DNA of 64,000 nucleotides from Eucommia ulmoides (GCA_016647705.1 CM028328.1:11526614-11590613), one strand, 5' to 3'; shown: positions 10,901 to 22,645, counted from the stretch's first letter. Notes: generated by a model not told the origin, from the sequence alone. Translations and numbers: made by a program.

Positions 10901-11812
10901 GTGAATATTAATTGAAATATAAAAAATGCATTTGGGCTAAAATAAAAATGGGAATAAATATTATAAATGAATTATTTTAAGAAAAATATAATACATTTTT
11001 TCTTTGAACATATTTGTTATTATTTTTTTTTTTATTTTTTTTTGTCTTTTTCAAAGTACACTTTTCATGGACAATGTTCCTAGGTAAGAATTGAAAGAAC
11101 AAATTAAGGCTTAGCTTGGTTCCTGTGATTTTTCAAAAGGAACTCTGAGCTGTTGAAAAGATGGTAAATTTATCAAAATTAGTTTTTGAAAGAAGAGTAT
11201 GTGTCTGGTAGACATTTATGTAGAAATATTAGAAGTCTCTTAATTTACTAAAATAAATATATATTATATTTATTTATTCATAACATTAATTATGTATAAA
11301 AAATAAGATACATATAAAAAATATTTACTTGTATTAATCAATAATTAATATAAATTTTTCTAAATATAAATATCTTACATGTAAAAACTAAGAATTAAAA
11401 ATATATTATAAATAAAAAATTTAAATATCTTCCATCTTACAAATAAAAGTTATCATTTAATAAAAAAATATATATAATTCATAAAAAAATAAAAATAAAG
11501 ATAATTTTGTCATATAAAATTTTTAAATTTCAAAAGTTCATTTTTCTAACTTTTCAAAATAGATTAAAAAAAAGGAGAAACACACTTCTAATTTTCTTTA
11601 AAAAAAATTATTATTAAATATAGTTGGGCAACCTTCTCCTTTTCGGAAAAGTACCCCCCCCCCCCCCAAAAAAAAAAAATAAAAAAAAAATAAATAAATA
11701 AAAAATAAAAAAGGGACTAAACTAAGCTTAAATATTGTCACACAATTAAGGTGTATTCTTGGTGTATACCCACTTACTCAATCACGTTGATATCTTGAAA
11801 AGTAATTTATTA
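10901..11812. other. No gene seen; AT-rich DNA
   Basis: Low-complexity AT-rich sequence with a run of about 14 C followed by poly(A)/TAAA near 11655-11712. No coding region or repeat ends were recognised. Confidence 0.6.
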
Positions 11813-12715
11813 CTAGTTTAAACCACGCGGTGCGCGAATTTAAAAAAAAAAAAAATTATAATAATTTTTTAATATTAAAACATAAAATATTTATGTATTA
11901 TTTAGTTAATTTTGTAACAATATCAGAAAGTGGATACATAAATTTTATTAAGTAATGTTATTTTTATAAATACGGAATATATATATACACTATTAAAAAT
12001 TACATAAATAATCATAAAACTAAAATAATATTTTACAAATTGACTTTCAATAACATACTATAAAATAACAAATAAATAACTATAAATTAGAATTAATTTT
12101 ATCAATTTTTGCAAGTCTAAAAAATTCTGATTTAATTCATTTATATCGCATCGAATTTGTTTTTGGGTAAAAATAATTTTTCAATCACATTTATTTTTTA
12201 AAATAATTTAAAATGTAGATCTGGAAACTTAATCATACATTTGTGTATTAATTGAAAAAAAATTAACTAAAACAAAAAAGAGGAAGAAATCAGGTGATGT
12301 CACTCATTATTTAATATATAAAAAAATAAAAAAAAATAAAAAAATATGTAAGTACTCACTAAAAGCTTGAAATGTGCATTATCCAAGCTCATTAAAATTT
12401 TATCTTTCTTTTCACTTTTAAGTATTAGTATTAGATTAGATTATATAATTATATATAGAGAGAAATAGGAAACGTGTAGCTGAGAGAGAAAATGAGAGAG
12501 AGGGCACCGACGCATTGCTTGTACCTATTTTTTATATGTTATTACTATAATTATAGAAATTGCTCAATTATTATTGAAAGCCGGAAGGATATCGGTTGTA
12601 GCTATTATTATTAAAAGTACTCTATTATATAATAAGTAGTGGCCATAATTATTACTATATTTATGAGTTTTTGTTAACCCTTCATTTGAAACGGAGAATA
12701 GGATTATAGTCAATT
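11813..12715 (-). mobile_element. Putative non-autonomous Helitron (minus strand)
   Basis: The plus strand reads ACTAGTTTAAACCACGCGGTGCGCG at 11812-11836. On the minus strand this is a stem CGCG-CAC-CGCG followed by a short spacer and CTAG|T, the classic Helitron 3' end (hairpin, then CTRR, then host T). The body carries sequence shared with the Helitrons at 22646 and 47992 (a GGAGAATAGGATT block and an ATGAGTTTTTGTT block). The 5' TC end was not located with certainty, so the right boundary is approximate. Confidence 0.5.
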
Positions 12716-13514
12716 TAATTAAGTTAAATTAATTAAACTTTAAATTTATAAACAAAATTATCTTGAATTGTAAATTTCAAATTAACAGTTGGTGCACCCA
12801 GGGACAAAGACAATGTATTGTGTGGGGTAAGTGCCCCTTGATTTTTTTTTTTTAATTACCACTCTTAATTTTTTATTTAATTTTCACTAGTGTTCCGGTT
12901 ATTTATATTTATTCAATGATGTTCTTAATAATTAAATTAAAATAAATTGTGTCCCTACTCGTTTATAATTTTATCTTATATTTAATTATATAATTTTTGG
13001 TAGTATATTGAAGAACAATAATCATTAATTTTGTTTAGAAATCTGTATTAAATTTTGAATGTTTGTTATAGATTTAGGGATTTATAACTTAAAATTATGA
13101 AATCTAACCTACTCAATTTATTTTTTTTGTGAATAATATCTTTACTTTTGGTTAAACAGATATGGGCTGATTTTTTTTCAAAAACATCGAAATTAAAATC
13201 TTTTGTGACAAATAGAGATCATCATTCGAAACAAAGCCGAGTAAAATTATTAGTCTATAACAAGATATTCAATATTATAGAGTTACAAAATTATACCCTA
13301 GGTGTTAGTCTGATTAGTAAAGAGAGATGCTCATTTGGTTGGTAAGAGAAGATACCCATTTTTTTGTCAATTGGGATTTGACTCTTCGAGGGTGCACTCT
13401 GATAATTCAATTTGAATTTAATCCTAAATGTATTAAATCGATGTGGAGAATGCATCCTTAAAATAATTCAGTGAAGTGATTAGTCGATGTACGCGTAAAC
13501 TGATCCGCACACTC
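12716..13514. other. No gene seen; AT-rich upstream region of the Kelch gene
   Basis: No recognisable coding or repeat ends. The sequence GGTGCACCCAG occurs at about 12790 and again at about 13588, possibly remnants of a dispersed repeat. Confidence 0.5.

Positions 13515-13562
<48 letters not shown>
13515..13562 (+). repeat. (TA)n(GA)n compound microsatellite
   Basis: About nine TA units followed by about 15 GA units, roughly 420 bp upstream of the Kelch start codon. GA tracts near plant promoters can act as GAGA-type elements, but nothing here shows that this one does. Confidence 0.95.
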
Positions 13563-13565
<3 letters not shown>

Positions 13566-13859
13566 AAAGTTTTTGACTCCGCCCCTAGGTGCACCCAGAC
13601 GATATTCCTTGTGAGACCGCCTGCAACTGGGGGCGGCACGTACCGTGACACTGACATACCCCAAGAGTTTCTGTTCAAATACTCATAAACTAATCAAATT
13701 CACCCAACTACCACATTTGAGATGGCACGATCCATGCAGTTCATCTGAGAATTTAATCCATTTGTTTATTTCTAATTTTAAAATTAAACGCCCACGGCGA
13801 AGACCAAAATTTACAAAAGTTCTCTTGGTAGCAGTGTGATTAATTATAATTCTGAGGGC

Positions 13860-13979
13860 AATATGGAACGTAAGCGTTGGCCCCAGTGTTCACATAAACT
13901 ATGAAGAGTTGAGAGAAATAAAGGGCGTCGAGAGACGAGTGACGGTGGTGGCAGTCGGCGGAGATTCTTCCCGGCGGTG
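13860..13979 (+). promoter_or_regulatory. Likely 5' leader of the Kelch gene
   Basis: GC-richer and purine-rich sequence directly before the ATG, with the composition of a plant 5' UTR. A four-codon upstream frame (ATG AAG AGT TGA, 13901-13912) lies inside it. No convincing TATA box was identified. Confidence 0.45.
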
Positions 13980-16900
13980 ATGGCTTCGGCACAGGGCAAA
14001 TGGGTTAAGGTTTTATTTCTTGTTTCCTTCTTTGTTTAGCCTTTTGAATCACCAATTTCTTTTTCTCTAGTTCTAGTTATAAGGTTCTACATGTGTTAAA
14101 TTAATGCAGCGATTTCAATTGCCGTTTCTTCAAATTCATTGTTTTCTTGGTTGGAATTTCTCTGTTTCATGAAATCTTACTATGATCAACTGACTCACTC
14201 GCTACCCGTTTGGTAGAAAGATTGTAAGATTTGAACTGAAGTTCCATGATTCCATATCAATTGAATTTTAGATTTCCAAATCGCAATTTTTGGGCACAAA
14301 ATTGTACCAGAAAAATGGGTACTTAGAGGCAGGACTGTGATTTGAATACAACACAATTAGGTGGTATACGGTGATCTTGGCCTCTCTCAATCCCCAAAGC
14401 TAGCTCACGTGGGTGATGCTTTTTCTCGCACTTATAACTTTATCACTAACTCCACGTGATATAGGATAAATCCAACAATATCTCTCTTATCCATCAGCCC
14501 TTTGGTCGGCTAAACCTGGACAAGTCTCACCCTCAGTGGTTATTGGGCCAGAGATTATGTAACCTGCGCTCTCATACAAGTATAGAGGTGGTCTTAGGTC
14601 ATTCTACACCCTCGAAAGCTAGCTCATACGGTGAGGTTTTTTTTCATACTTATAACTTGACTATCAGTCCCTTCCACATCCGATATGAGATAAACCCAAT
14701 AATCTCTCTCACACATCGGGTCTTTGGTCGGCTACTCCTAGACCAGTCTTTTCCTATATGATTATTGGGTTAGAGTTGTTGTAACATATGCTCTGATATC
14801 AGTGTAGGGTGGTCTTGAATTTCTCTCAACCTCACAAGCTAGCTCATGAGGTGAGATTTTCTCTCACACTAATAACTTAATTACCAGCCTCTTCCACATC
14901 CGATGTTGGATAAACCTAACAGATCTTTATTTCCATGGTTATAGTTAGTGTATTTTTTTTATTTTTTTTTTCTGTTCTTGAAAAAGAAATATGGGAATAA
15001 AAAATCCATTTCTGTTCCGTTTCTTGTTTTTTAGAACAAATTTTTAAGAACAGAACATAATTATTTCTCGATTCTGTTTTTGTTTCAAGATTTCTGAAAA
15101 ACAGACACCGATATTTTAGGACAAAAAACGCTACACAAACGCCACCAAGTTGCTGTCTGAGTTTCCTGTAGTAATGTCACTAGTTTGGGTTTCCCCCCAG
15201 CCTCATCTAAATCAAGAGTTTGAGCACATTTATTTTATTCTTGTTAAGAAACAGTATAGTGCACACTATTACATACGAGAAGAACAATTACATCAATCAA
15301 TATCAAACCTACATCGACCAACAATCAATGTTATTTATTTTGATTTTTAAATAAATCAATATTTCTAGGGCTCTTGACAAGCCGAGCAGAGTTGAGTAAC
15401 AGATGTATAGGCTTGTTTATTTAATTTTGATTTTTAAATGATCCGAGCTCGAGCTCAACCTCAAAAACATAATTAATTATTATATGTAAAACATAATTGA
15501 ATATTTATAAATATTATATATCATATGTATAATTTGTTCGCAAACATATTCGAATCCATGTTTAAGTTGTTCTCGAACAAAGCTTGCCTCCGCTTAAATA
15601 TTAAACGAACATAATATTGAGTTCAAGCTTGGCTAGTTTAATAAATAAATGAACTTTTTTGGAGGCGAGTTCAAGGTTTTCATGAATAGTTCCGTTTGTT
15701 TAACAGCTCTAATTTTTACACATGTATGCCTAGATTCTAGTTAGGTTTGAACTCACTGTTGAGAGGAAGGATATGAAATAGACAGTTTCCTGATCTTTAG
15801 GCCCAAGAAATATGTCATGAAATTAAGAAGTGGATAGTTAACTTCCACTTTTTTTTTTTTTTTTGTTCATTTAAGCTTCAATTCTCAAAGTAAACATATA
15901 TCAATATTAATCATTTCTTGAGTATGTCATATTTTAATAATCGGATGTGTTCTTTCGTTTATCCTTCTCATTGATCAATGCGTTACATGTTCTATTTAAA
16001 GTTTTACACAATCTTGGGGTTTCTGTGTTTTGAACTTGGTTATAACCGGTAGCATTTGTTTAGTGTTTCTGTTCCTAGATTTCTATTTTGTTCCCAACAA
16101 CAGAAAAAAAATCTGGGCACAATTATGTTCTGTTCCTAAAAATTTATTTTATAGAACTGAGAGCAGAACAATAAACAGGTTTTGTTTGTTCCCATTATTC
16201 AGAAATGTTCTGGGTTCGTTCTCAATTTTATTTGGTACAGAAATATAAGAAATGTGGAAACAGAATTTTTTGTGATGAAAAATTGAACATGATTTTCACA
16301 ATATGCAGCTGGAACAGAGTGGAACCGGGCCAGGAGCAAGAAGTTCCCATGCCATAACCATAGTAGGACAGAAAGTCTATGCATTCGGTGGTGAGTTTAA
16401 GCCACGTGTCCCTGTTGATAACAACCTCTATGTGTTTGATCTGACCGACCAAACCTGGTTGGCGGCTGCTGCCTCCGGCGACACCCCGCCGCCACGTGTC
16501 GGCGTCACGATGGCTTCTGTAGGCGACGCCATTTACGTGTTCGGCGGTCGGGACGCCACGCACAAGGAGCTCAACGAGTTCTACTCTTTCGACACTTGTA
16601 CAAACAAGTGGACCCTAATCTCTAGCGGTGAAACTAGCCCACCCCATCGGAGCTACCACTCGATGACTGCTGACGACCAGCGGGTCTACGTCTTCGGTGG
16701 CTGTGGCGAGTCGGGCCGGCTCAACGATCTATGGGCTTACGACGTTGTTGATCGAAAATGGATCAAATTTCCAGCACCAGGAGAAAATTGCAAGCCGAGA
16801 GGTGGGCCCGGGCTTGTCGTGGCCCAAGAAAAAATCTGGGTTGTGTATGGTTTCTCTGGGGTAGAGCTCGATGATGTGCATTGCTTTGATCTGAAAAGTG

Positions 16901-17250
16901 GAAAGTGGACCGAAATGGAGACTGTTGGCGAAAAACCCACGGCCCGAAGTGTGTTTTCGACGGTCGGGATTGGGAAGTTTATATTTGTGTGCGGCGGTGA
17001 GATCGATCCAAGTGACTTGGGACACCTTGGCGCCGGGAAGTTTTCACCGGAGGTTTATGCTTTGGACACGGAAACATTGGTGTGGAAAAGTTGGGAAGAC
17101 GAGCTGGGCTCAGGAAATCATCCAGGCCCCCGTGGATGGTGCGCATTCGGGCCCGGGCTGAGGAACGGCCAGGAGGGGCTTTTAGTGTATGGAGGGAACT
17201 CGCCGAGTAATGACCGCCTTGATGACATGTTCTTCTTCACTCCTTGTTAG
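13980..17250 (+). CDS. Kelch-repeat protein, nitrile-specifier-like (two exons, 323 aa)
   Basis: Join 13980-14009 and 16309-17250. Exon 1 encodes MASAQGKWVK and ends at AAG|GTTTTA; exon 2 begins after ATATGCAG with LEQSGTGPGARSSHA. The start is chosen because a small first exon ending in KW(V/I)K followed by LEQ is how the plant family (Arabidopsis At3g07720/NSP5 group) begins, and the length of about 325 aa agrees. Six Kelch blades are seen by their GG motifs: YAFGGE (36-39), YVFGGR (88-91), YVFGGCG (about 138-142), a fourth degenerate WVVYGFSG, FVCGGE (about 237-241), and LVYGG (about 304-306). There is no signal peptide or lectin domain, so it should be cytosolic. In Brassicales some relatives divert glucosinolate breakdown to nitriles with an Fe(II) cofactor; outside that order the role of this group is not established, so I give no enzymatic function. 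The 2.3 kb intron (14010-16308) is full of mobile elements. The frame is intact, with no stop or frameshift. Confidence 0.9.
14360..14921 (-). mobile_element. Tandem TRIM retrotransposon: three LTRs, two internal domains
   Basis: On the minus strand three LTR copies (14921-14803, about 14702-14581, 14477 to about 14363; each about 115-122 bp) start TGTTRGRTTTATCC and carry CACATCCGAT-type and GAGCTAGCT blocks. They alternate with two about 100-bp internal domains (14703-14802, 14478-14580). Each internal domain opens with a methionine-tRNA type primer site (TGATATCAGAGC at 14801-14790; a decayed TTGTATGAGAGC at about 14579) and holds the shared block GCCGACCAAAG. There is no coding capacity. 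LTR-internal-LTR-internal-LTR is a multimer, as arises by recombination between LTRs of neighbouring copies. It lies antisense within the Kelch intron. Confidence 0.85.
14970..15146 (-). mobile_element. MITE-like repeat in the Kelch intron (minus copy)
   Basis: Read on the minus strand it begins GGTGGCGTTTGTGTAGCG and contains AATTATGTTCTGTTC. It aligns with 16049-16215 in opposite orientation. The GGTGGCGTTTG end is like the PIF/Harbinger-type MITEs at 23883 and 63990. No clear target duplication was seen. Confidence 0.4.
15366..15711 (+). mobile_element. hAT-type MITE in the Kelch intron
   Basis: The ends are TAGGGCTCTTGACAAG and, inverted, TAGAGCTGTTAAACAA. Subterminal GAGCTCGAGCTCA-like motifs are typical of this abundant plant hAT MITE type. 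The 8-bp flanks (AATATTTC and ATTTTTAC) agree only partly, so the target duplication is decayed or the boundary is slightly off. It is 346 bp long and non-coding. Confidence 0.6.
16049..16215 (+). mobile_element. MITE-like repeat in the Kelch intron (plus copy)
   Basis: It starts GGTAGCATTTGTTTAGTG and shares AATTATGTTCTGTTC and TAAAAATTT blocks with 14970-15146, which lies inverted. It ends within about 100 bp of the exon 2 acceptor site, so it sits close to the branch-point region. Confidence 0.4.
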
Positions 17251-17532
17251 GATGGCGAGGGAACGTGAAGATGATGTGTGTGTATATAGTGTGTGAGAGT
17301 TGTTGAATAATGTGTAGAGGGTTCTCTCTTCTTATAATTATGTTTTTGGGATATATTTGTGCTTTCAGATGATGGGATGTAAATAATCAAGTGTTTGGAT
17401 CGTGTGTTTTCAATTTTGGTTTTGATGTTTGCTTATTTTTAAGTACAGCGGTAACTTGGTATATGTATGTTGCCCTAATTTTGGGCTACTTCTAAATCCA
17501 AATTTCTTCTTGCTAAACACAAATAAAAGTAG
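17251..17532 (+). other. 3' flank of the Kelch gene
   Basis: T-rich sequence with TGTAAATAATCAAG at about 17379, a possible plant polyadenylation region. No gene was seen. Confidence 0.45.
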
Positions 17533-17944
17533 TGAGATCCCATATTAAAGTATTAAAAATATTATTTGGTATACAAAATACCATATGGGTCAGTATTACT
17601 ACCTTTAGCTTAAACATTTTCGGTCGCGTGAATTCGATTTAAAAATTACTATATTGGTGGGCTGCATAGGACGTGACAAACATTATCAAAGCCAACCTCA
17701 GTTCAAAAATAACATCATGGTGGTATTAATAAAAATGTAGAGGCTTCAGAGAGGAGTATTGCTCTCAGTATAGGTACCCTTTGTCCACTTATGGACTACT
17801 CTATGTCTGTTTACGGGTCACTTTTGCGCTACTCTATTTTCGCTTATGGGCTGCTATTTATACTACCAATCAAGGGAACGAACTATATTGACGCAACAAG
17901 AACGACATGTCTTTGAGTGAGGGATATTATGAGATCCCACATTG
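17533..17944 (+). mobile_element. Decayed TRIM-like element, 3' LTR cut by a Copia
   Basis: TGAGATCCCATATT at 17533 and TGAGATCCCACATT at 17930 are the two LTR starts. Between them are a decayed methionine-tRNA primer site (ATTATCAAAGCCA, 17682-17694) and a purine tract GAGTGAGGGA (17915-17924) just before the second LTR. The second LTR stops after 15 bases at 17944, where a Copia LTR begins. The element is non-coding. Confidence 0.5.
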
Positions 17945-18156
17945 TGTTAAGATAATTGGAAGACGGAATATTGGGAGAAATATGAAGTGATATATTGATA
18001 TTATAAAAAACAGTATAGTTACAGAGATTTACAATACAGATATTTATAGGAGACTAAGGAAATCCTAGGGTTAGGGTTTTGACCTAATGGGTCGAATCCA
18101 TATATTAACCCAAATGGGTCAAGCCCATATACATATATTAACATCCCCCCTCAAAG

Positions 18157-20760
18157 TCAATGCGGTAAATGAGACGTAAACTTAAGTTTTGGTAAAAATA
18201 CCTGCTGTTTGATTGGCTGAACTGACAGATTGTAGACAAACAGTATTATGAAAAATGTGATGACGGATGAAGTGGCAATCAATCTCGATATATTTTGTAG
18301 GCTCGTGAAAGATATCATTGTGAGTGATCTAAATAACACTTCTATTGTCACAATGTAGAAAAATGGCAGTAAGATAAGAGACTCCCATGTCAGCGAGGAG
18401 CTAATAAAACCAAAGTAGTTCTTGTGTTTCATCAGCGATGGCACGGTATTTAGCTTCAGTGCTAGAACGAGCAACCATATTTAATTTCTTACTACGCCAA
18501 GAAATGAGAGAGTTACCCAAGAAGAAATAATAACCAATGATTGAATGTCTGTTGGCGGGATCATCGGCCCTATTGGCATCAGAATAAACCTGTAAGGTGG
18601 GAGCAAATTAGGCTGAGAAATAAAGTCCGTAAAATAAAGTACCCTTGACATACCAAAGGATGCGAAGAACAACTGAGTAATGAGTAATCCGAGGAGCGGA
18701 CAAGAACTGACTGACTTGATGGACGACATAGACGATATATGGGTGAGTGACAGTGAGGTATACCAGACTTCCAACTAGTTGGTGATATAGAATGGCATCC
18801 AGAAGAGGTAAACCATCTTGTGGAGTGAGTCTGATATTCGGCTCCAGAGGAGTAGTAGCAGTGCTGAAGTCAGTGATGCCAGCCTTAGATAAGAGATCAT
18901 AGGTATATTTGGCCTGAGAGATAAAATATCCATCTGAATCGGATGAGACATTGAGGCCAAGAAAATAGGTGATCACGTCAAGATCTTTTATCTCGAATTG
19001 TCCACTAAGAAACTTTTTTGAGTTCAGAGATAACGTGTAAATTATCCTCAGTAATAATCATGTTATCCATGTATAATAAAAGAAAGATAATTCAATTGTT
19101 TGTGTGGCGAACAAACAGGGCCAAATCATGAGCACTGGATGTGAACCTAAACTGATGAATGGTAGTGCTGAATTTGCAAACTAGACACGTGGAATTTGTT
19201 TTAAACCATATAAGGCACGACAGAGGTGACAAACTTTATGTCGATGAGCAACTAGGCTAGGAGGGGTATGTATGTAAACTTCATTAAGAAGATTGCCATT
19301 AAGAAATGCATTTTTGATAAATATCTGAACAAGAGTCCATTTTTGAATGGCGATGATGACAAGAAGATTATGGACATATGTGAGCCTCGCCACTAGAACA
19401 AATGACTTTTCATAGTTAATGTCATATTCCTGAGCAAATCTCTTGGAAACAAGTCGAGCTTTATAGGGAGGAGGTCAACAAGATCCCAAGTGTGAGTTTT
19501 GGCTAGGGCCTGAAGTTCTTTGTCCATTATTTTTTGCCAAAGAGGATTAGTACTAGCCTCCTTATAGGATTGAGGCTCATATAGATTAAGTATGGTAGAA
19601 AAATAATGATAATCAGTGAGATTAAGGGGATGATGAGTTACCCTAGTAGAGTGCTGGGAGTGATCTGGAGCATGGGTTTCAAAGGCAGTCGGTATAGAAT
19701 CATCGGCCACATGAGAAGTCTCAAGCATGGTTGATGGAGTTGGAGGGGTGAAATCAGCCGGTGGTTCTAGAGTGGGTTCAGTCGGTGGTTTTGGAGTGGG
19801 TTCAGCTGATGATGTTGGAGTGGACTCAGTGTAAGGTGCAAGACTGGGCTTAGTTGGTGGTGCTCAACAGTACCTGGAACTGTATCATCAAGAAATAACT
19901 CAATAGATGAATCAGTAAAGAATCTGGAGTTAGTGATGATTGACATGTTAAATGACCGTAAGGAAGAAAACATTTAATGTTCTAAAAAAATGACATGACG
20001 AGAGATACAGAGAGTTTTAGAAATGGGATTCTAATACCGATACCCTTTATGTTCAATGTTATATCTAAGAATACAACATAGGTGAGCCCTTAGTTATAGT
20101 TTGTTGTGTTCATGTGGTTTGAGAAGAACAAACCAAGTGCAGCCAAAGACTCTGAGTTCAGAGTGAATGAGAGGTTTACCAAAAAGACGTTCAAATGGAG
20201 ACTGATGCTGGATTGTAGTGGAAGGGACACGGTTTAATTTGTATATTGCGGTAGGCAGCATTACCCCCAAAACACTCAGGACAGGATGAAAAAATAAGTA
20301 AGGAACGAATTGTATCAAGAATGTGTCTATGTTTGCGTTTGACTCATCTATTTTGTTGGGATGTGCCAGGACACGAGTGGTGAGAGAGTGTGCTATTTTT
20401 GCAAAACAGGTTAAGAAAAGCATGATCCTTGTATTTCGTTGCATTATCTAATTGATTTTTTTTTTTTTTAGAAAATTAGGTTTAAATCATAGAAGAAAAC
20501 TCAGAGTATATTTGGAATAGTTCGAATTGATTTTTCATAAGAAACAACCATATATAGCAAGAGAAGTCATCCACAAAGATAACAACGTAACGACAACCAC
20601 CCATTGAGACATAAGAAAAAGGTCCCCAAACATCCGAATGAATTAGATCAAATGGTGCATGAGAAATAGAATGGCTCTCATTGAAAGGTGGGATTGGTTG
20701 TTTTGCGAGTTGGCAATGGATACATATGAAATACTTACACTGAACTGAATCTAACTAACC
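18157..20760 (-). pseudogene. pol remnant of Copia 1 (integrase, RT, RNase H)
   Basis: Minus-strand segments in shifting frames: integrase C-terminal part (20444-20094, with LRVFGCTWFVLLKPHEHNK), linker to RT (19728-19393), RT (19393-18608, with FIKNAFLNGNLLNEVYIHTP, CRALYGLKQ, and YFLGLNVSSDSDGYF), and RNase H (about 18610-18400). The catalytic YVDD is YMDN at about 19060, so the enzyme would be dead even without the frame breaks. Confidence 0.85.
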
Positions 20761-21084
20761 GCTAGAGATAAGCGATTTGAGTCGGTTGGATGAAGTGTGG
20801 CCTAACCAATAATACTAAATCTACGATGGTGATGGCGGCAATAGCGATAGTGGAGATAAGGATGATGAAGAGTAGAAGGAGAATGGTGGTGGTGGTGAGG
20901 TTGCACAGGTTGATGAAGGGACATGGGATTGTGGTGGTGGTGAGGTTTAAGATAAAAGGTGCAAATTGTTAAGTTCGAATAGACGTCTAACTTTACGACC
21001 GGTTCCAAGGGTTTCTCCTGTCCAAGGATCTTGCATACGATAACTACTATTATAAAATATAACTTTAAATCCCAATTAACAAAA

Positions 21085-21555
21085 CTACCCAACAGATAAG
21101 AGATTTAAGGTGAGTTTCAGAATCAAATACGTGTCAAGAATAAAAATATTTGAAGTAAAAACTTGACCGGTATGAGTAACACGCATTTGAGAACCATCGG
21201 AGGTATGAATACTAGGGGTAGTTATAGTAGATAGTTTAGATGAGAAGATATTGGGATCAAATGTCATATAATCACAACAGGGACAATCAACAAACCAATA
21301 AAAGTTACTTCCAGTAAGTGAGAGAGCAGAGAAAACGTTTGTACCATTCTTAGAGAAAATTTGGTGGACGAGTGAAGTCATATCTGTAATAGAAATGGTA
21401 ACAGTAGTGGAGGTAGGATCTGAACCCTCTTTGGCATTGAGAATGATCGAAGAAGTGTAACCCGCATACATTGTTGTTGAACCGAATAAAAAATATATAA
21501 CAAAGTCTACTGTATGATATGAATTTGGAGAAACTGAAGCCACGAATGGATTCAT
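21085..21555 (-). pseudogene. gag/protease-region remnant of Copia 1
   Basis: An open stretch of 156 residues from MNPFVASVSPN. It holds SLVHQIFSKNGTNVFSALS and WFVDCPCCDYMTFDP, which is the Copia protease region (the usual WILDSGA-like active site is altered to WFVDCPC). The matching Copia 2 reading frame is at 36032-36513. Confidence 0.7.
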
Positions 21556-22440
21556 AATGTTGAAATTGTCTAAGAACCGGTCTATATTAGTGAAAAACCG
21601 ATTGAGAAATCCTTAAATCAATCAAATCTTTAGGATAAACTTGACCAATAATATAAAGAGAATTATACTCTATGATCCGAATTTGATTAAACGGAGAACA
21701 CAGATATATCTAGAATGCTGAAATTATCTAGGAACCGATATTAAGTCTTCAAGAATCGGTCAAAAAACAAGTGAACTGGCGTAGAAACCACATTAATATA
21801 AAGGACAGTATATCCAGTGAGTCTCAAATCACAAAACAGAGGTTGAAAATAGAATCTGAAAAGTCTAAAAACCCTAAGAACTAGTCCAAATTATAGAAAA
21901 TTGGTTTATAAATACCTGAACCGGCCAAAAGAAGTTCTCATTTGTGAATCGATGATGTGGAGATCAACGTCCACGTGGCAGGATCAAAGCTGACGTGGAA
22001 ATAAGTCACCACTAACATGGCGCTGGCATGGCAAATGGCTAATGCTGATGTAGCGATGACGTGGCAAGTCAACGCTAATGTGTCAGCGACGTGTCGAATG
22101 ACGTGGAAATGATTGGCGTCTGATGTGGCGGAGCAATTAATGGCTGATTGGACTACTTACTGCTGACTGGTACCTTATTGGTGCTAATGTGGCAAACAGT
22201 GGGGTTGATGTGGCAATGAGAAAAATGGGCAACGCGTGGATCTGGGAGCAACCAATGTTTCTAGTGCTTGAGGGTGCGTGTGTAGTCAAAATTGGTTTCT
22301 CTTTGTGGCGTTGGGATTGTCTTGTCGAGATGGTTCTGGTGGTATGATTTGTGATGGATTTGGAGCCCTGGTTGAGGCGGTAAAACCCGAAATCAGTGAT
22401 GGCAATGGTAGTGCAAACTACTAGCATTTGGCTGCGCGTG

Positions 22441-22645
22441 GAATATTTGTTTTATGTTTACTTTTTTATTTATTTGATTTTGTTTGGAATTTTTGTTTTA
22501 TGTTTTAGTATCTTGTTTTTCACAATTTTACTATCTTACATTGCTATTAACCGTAATTACAATAGAGAAAATTAATAAATATATGTAAAAAGAAATGTTT
22601 AATATGTTAGCAATTTTGTGGGTTTGGCTTTGGTTTTATATAAAA
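22441..22645. other. No gene seen
   Basis: AT-rich sequence between the truncated Copia 1 and a small Helitron. Confidence 0.5.

Larger units (their letters stand above)
17945..22440 (-). mobile_element. Copia retrotransposon 1 (minus strand), 5' truncated
   Basis: The 3' LTR occupies 17945-18143 (199 bp, TGTTAATATATG to TTATCTTAACA) and is preceded on the minus strand by the PPT TTTGAGGGGGGA (18144-18155). The internal region runs upward through RNase H, RT, integrase and gag remnants to a leader at 21560-22440. The leader, including the ACCGGTTCTTAG and GCCATCACTGATTT blocks, aligns with that of Copia 2 at 35410-36031. At about 22440 homology stops, so the 5' LTR, primer site and first part of the leader are missing. 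It is in the same family as Copia 2 (35168-39610). Stops and frameshifts are frequent; it cannot be autonomous. Confidence 0.9.

Noticed and set aside
13145..13345. 65-codon open frame upstream of the Kelch gene
   Set aside because: No domain, no start context, and AT-rich random composition.
20790..21092. His-rich minus-strand frame (96 codons) as a metal-binding protein
   Set aside because: It is the low-complexity CCACCA region between gag and integrase of Copia 1; the equivalent region of Copia 2 is in other frames.
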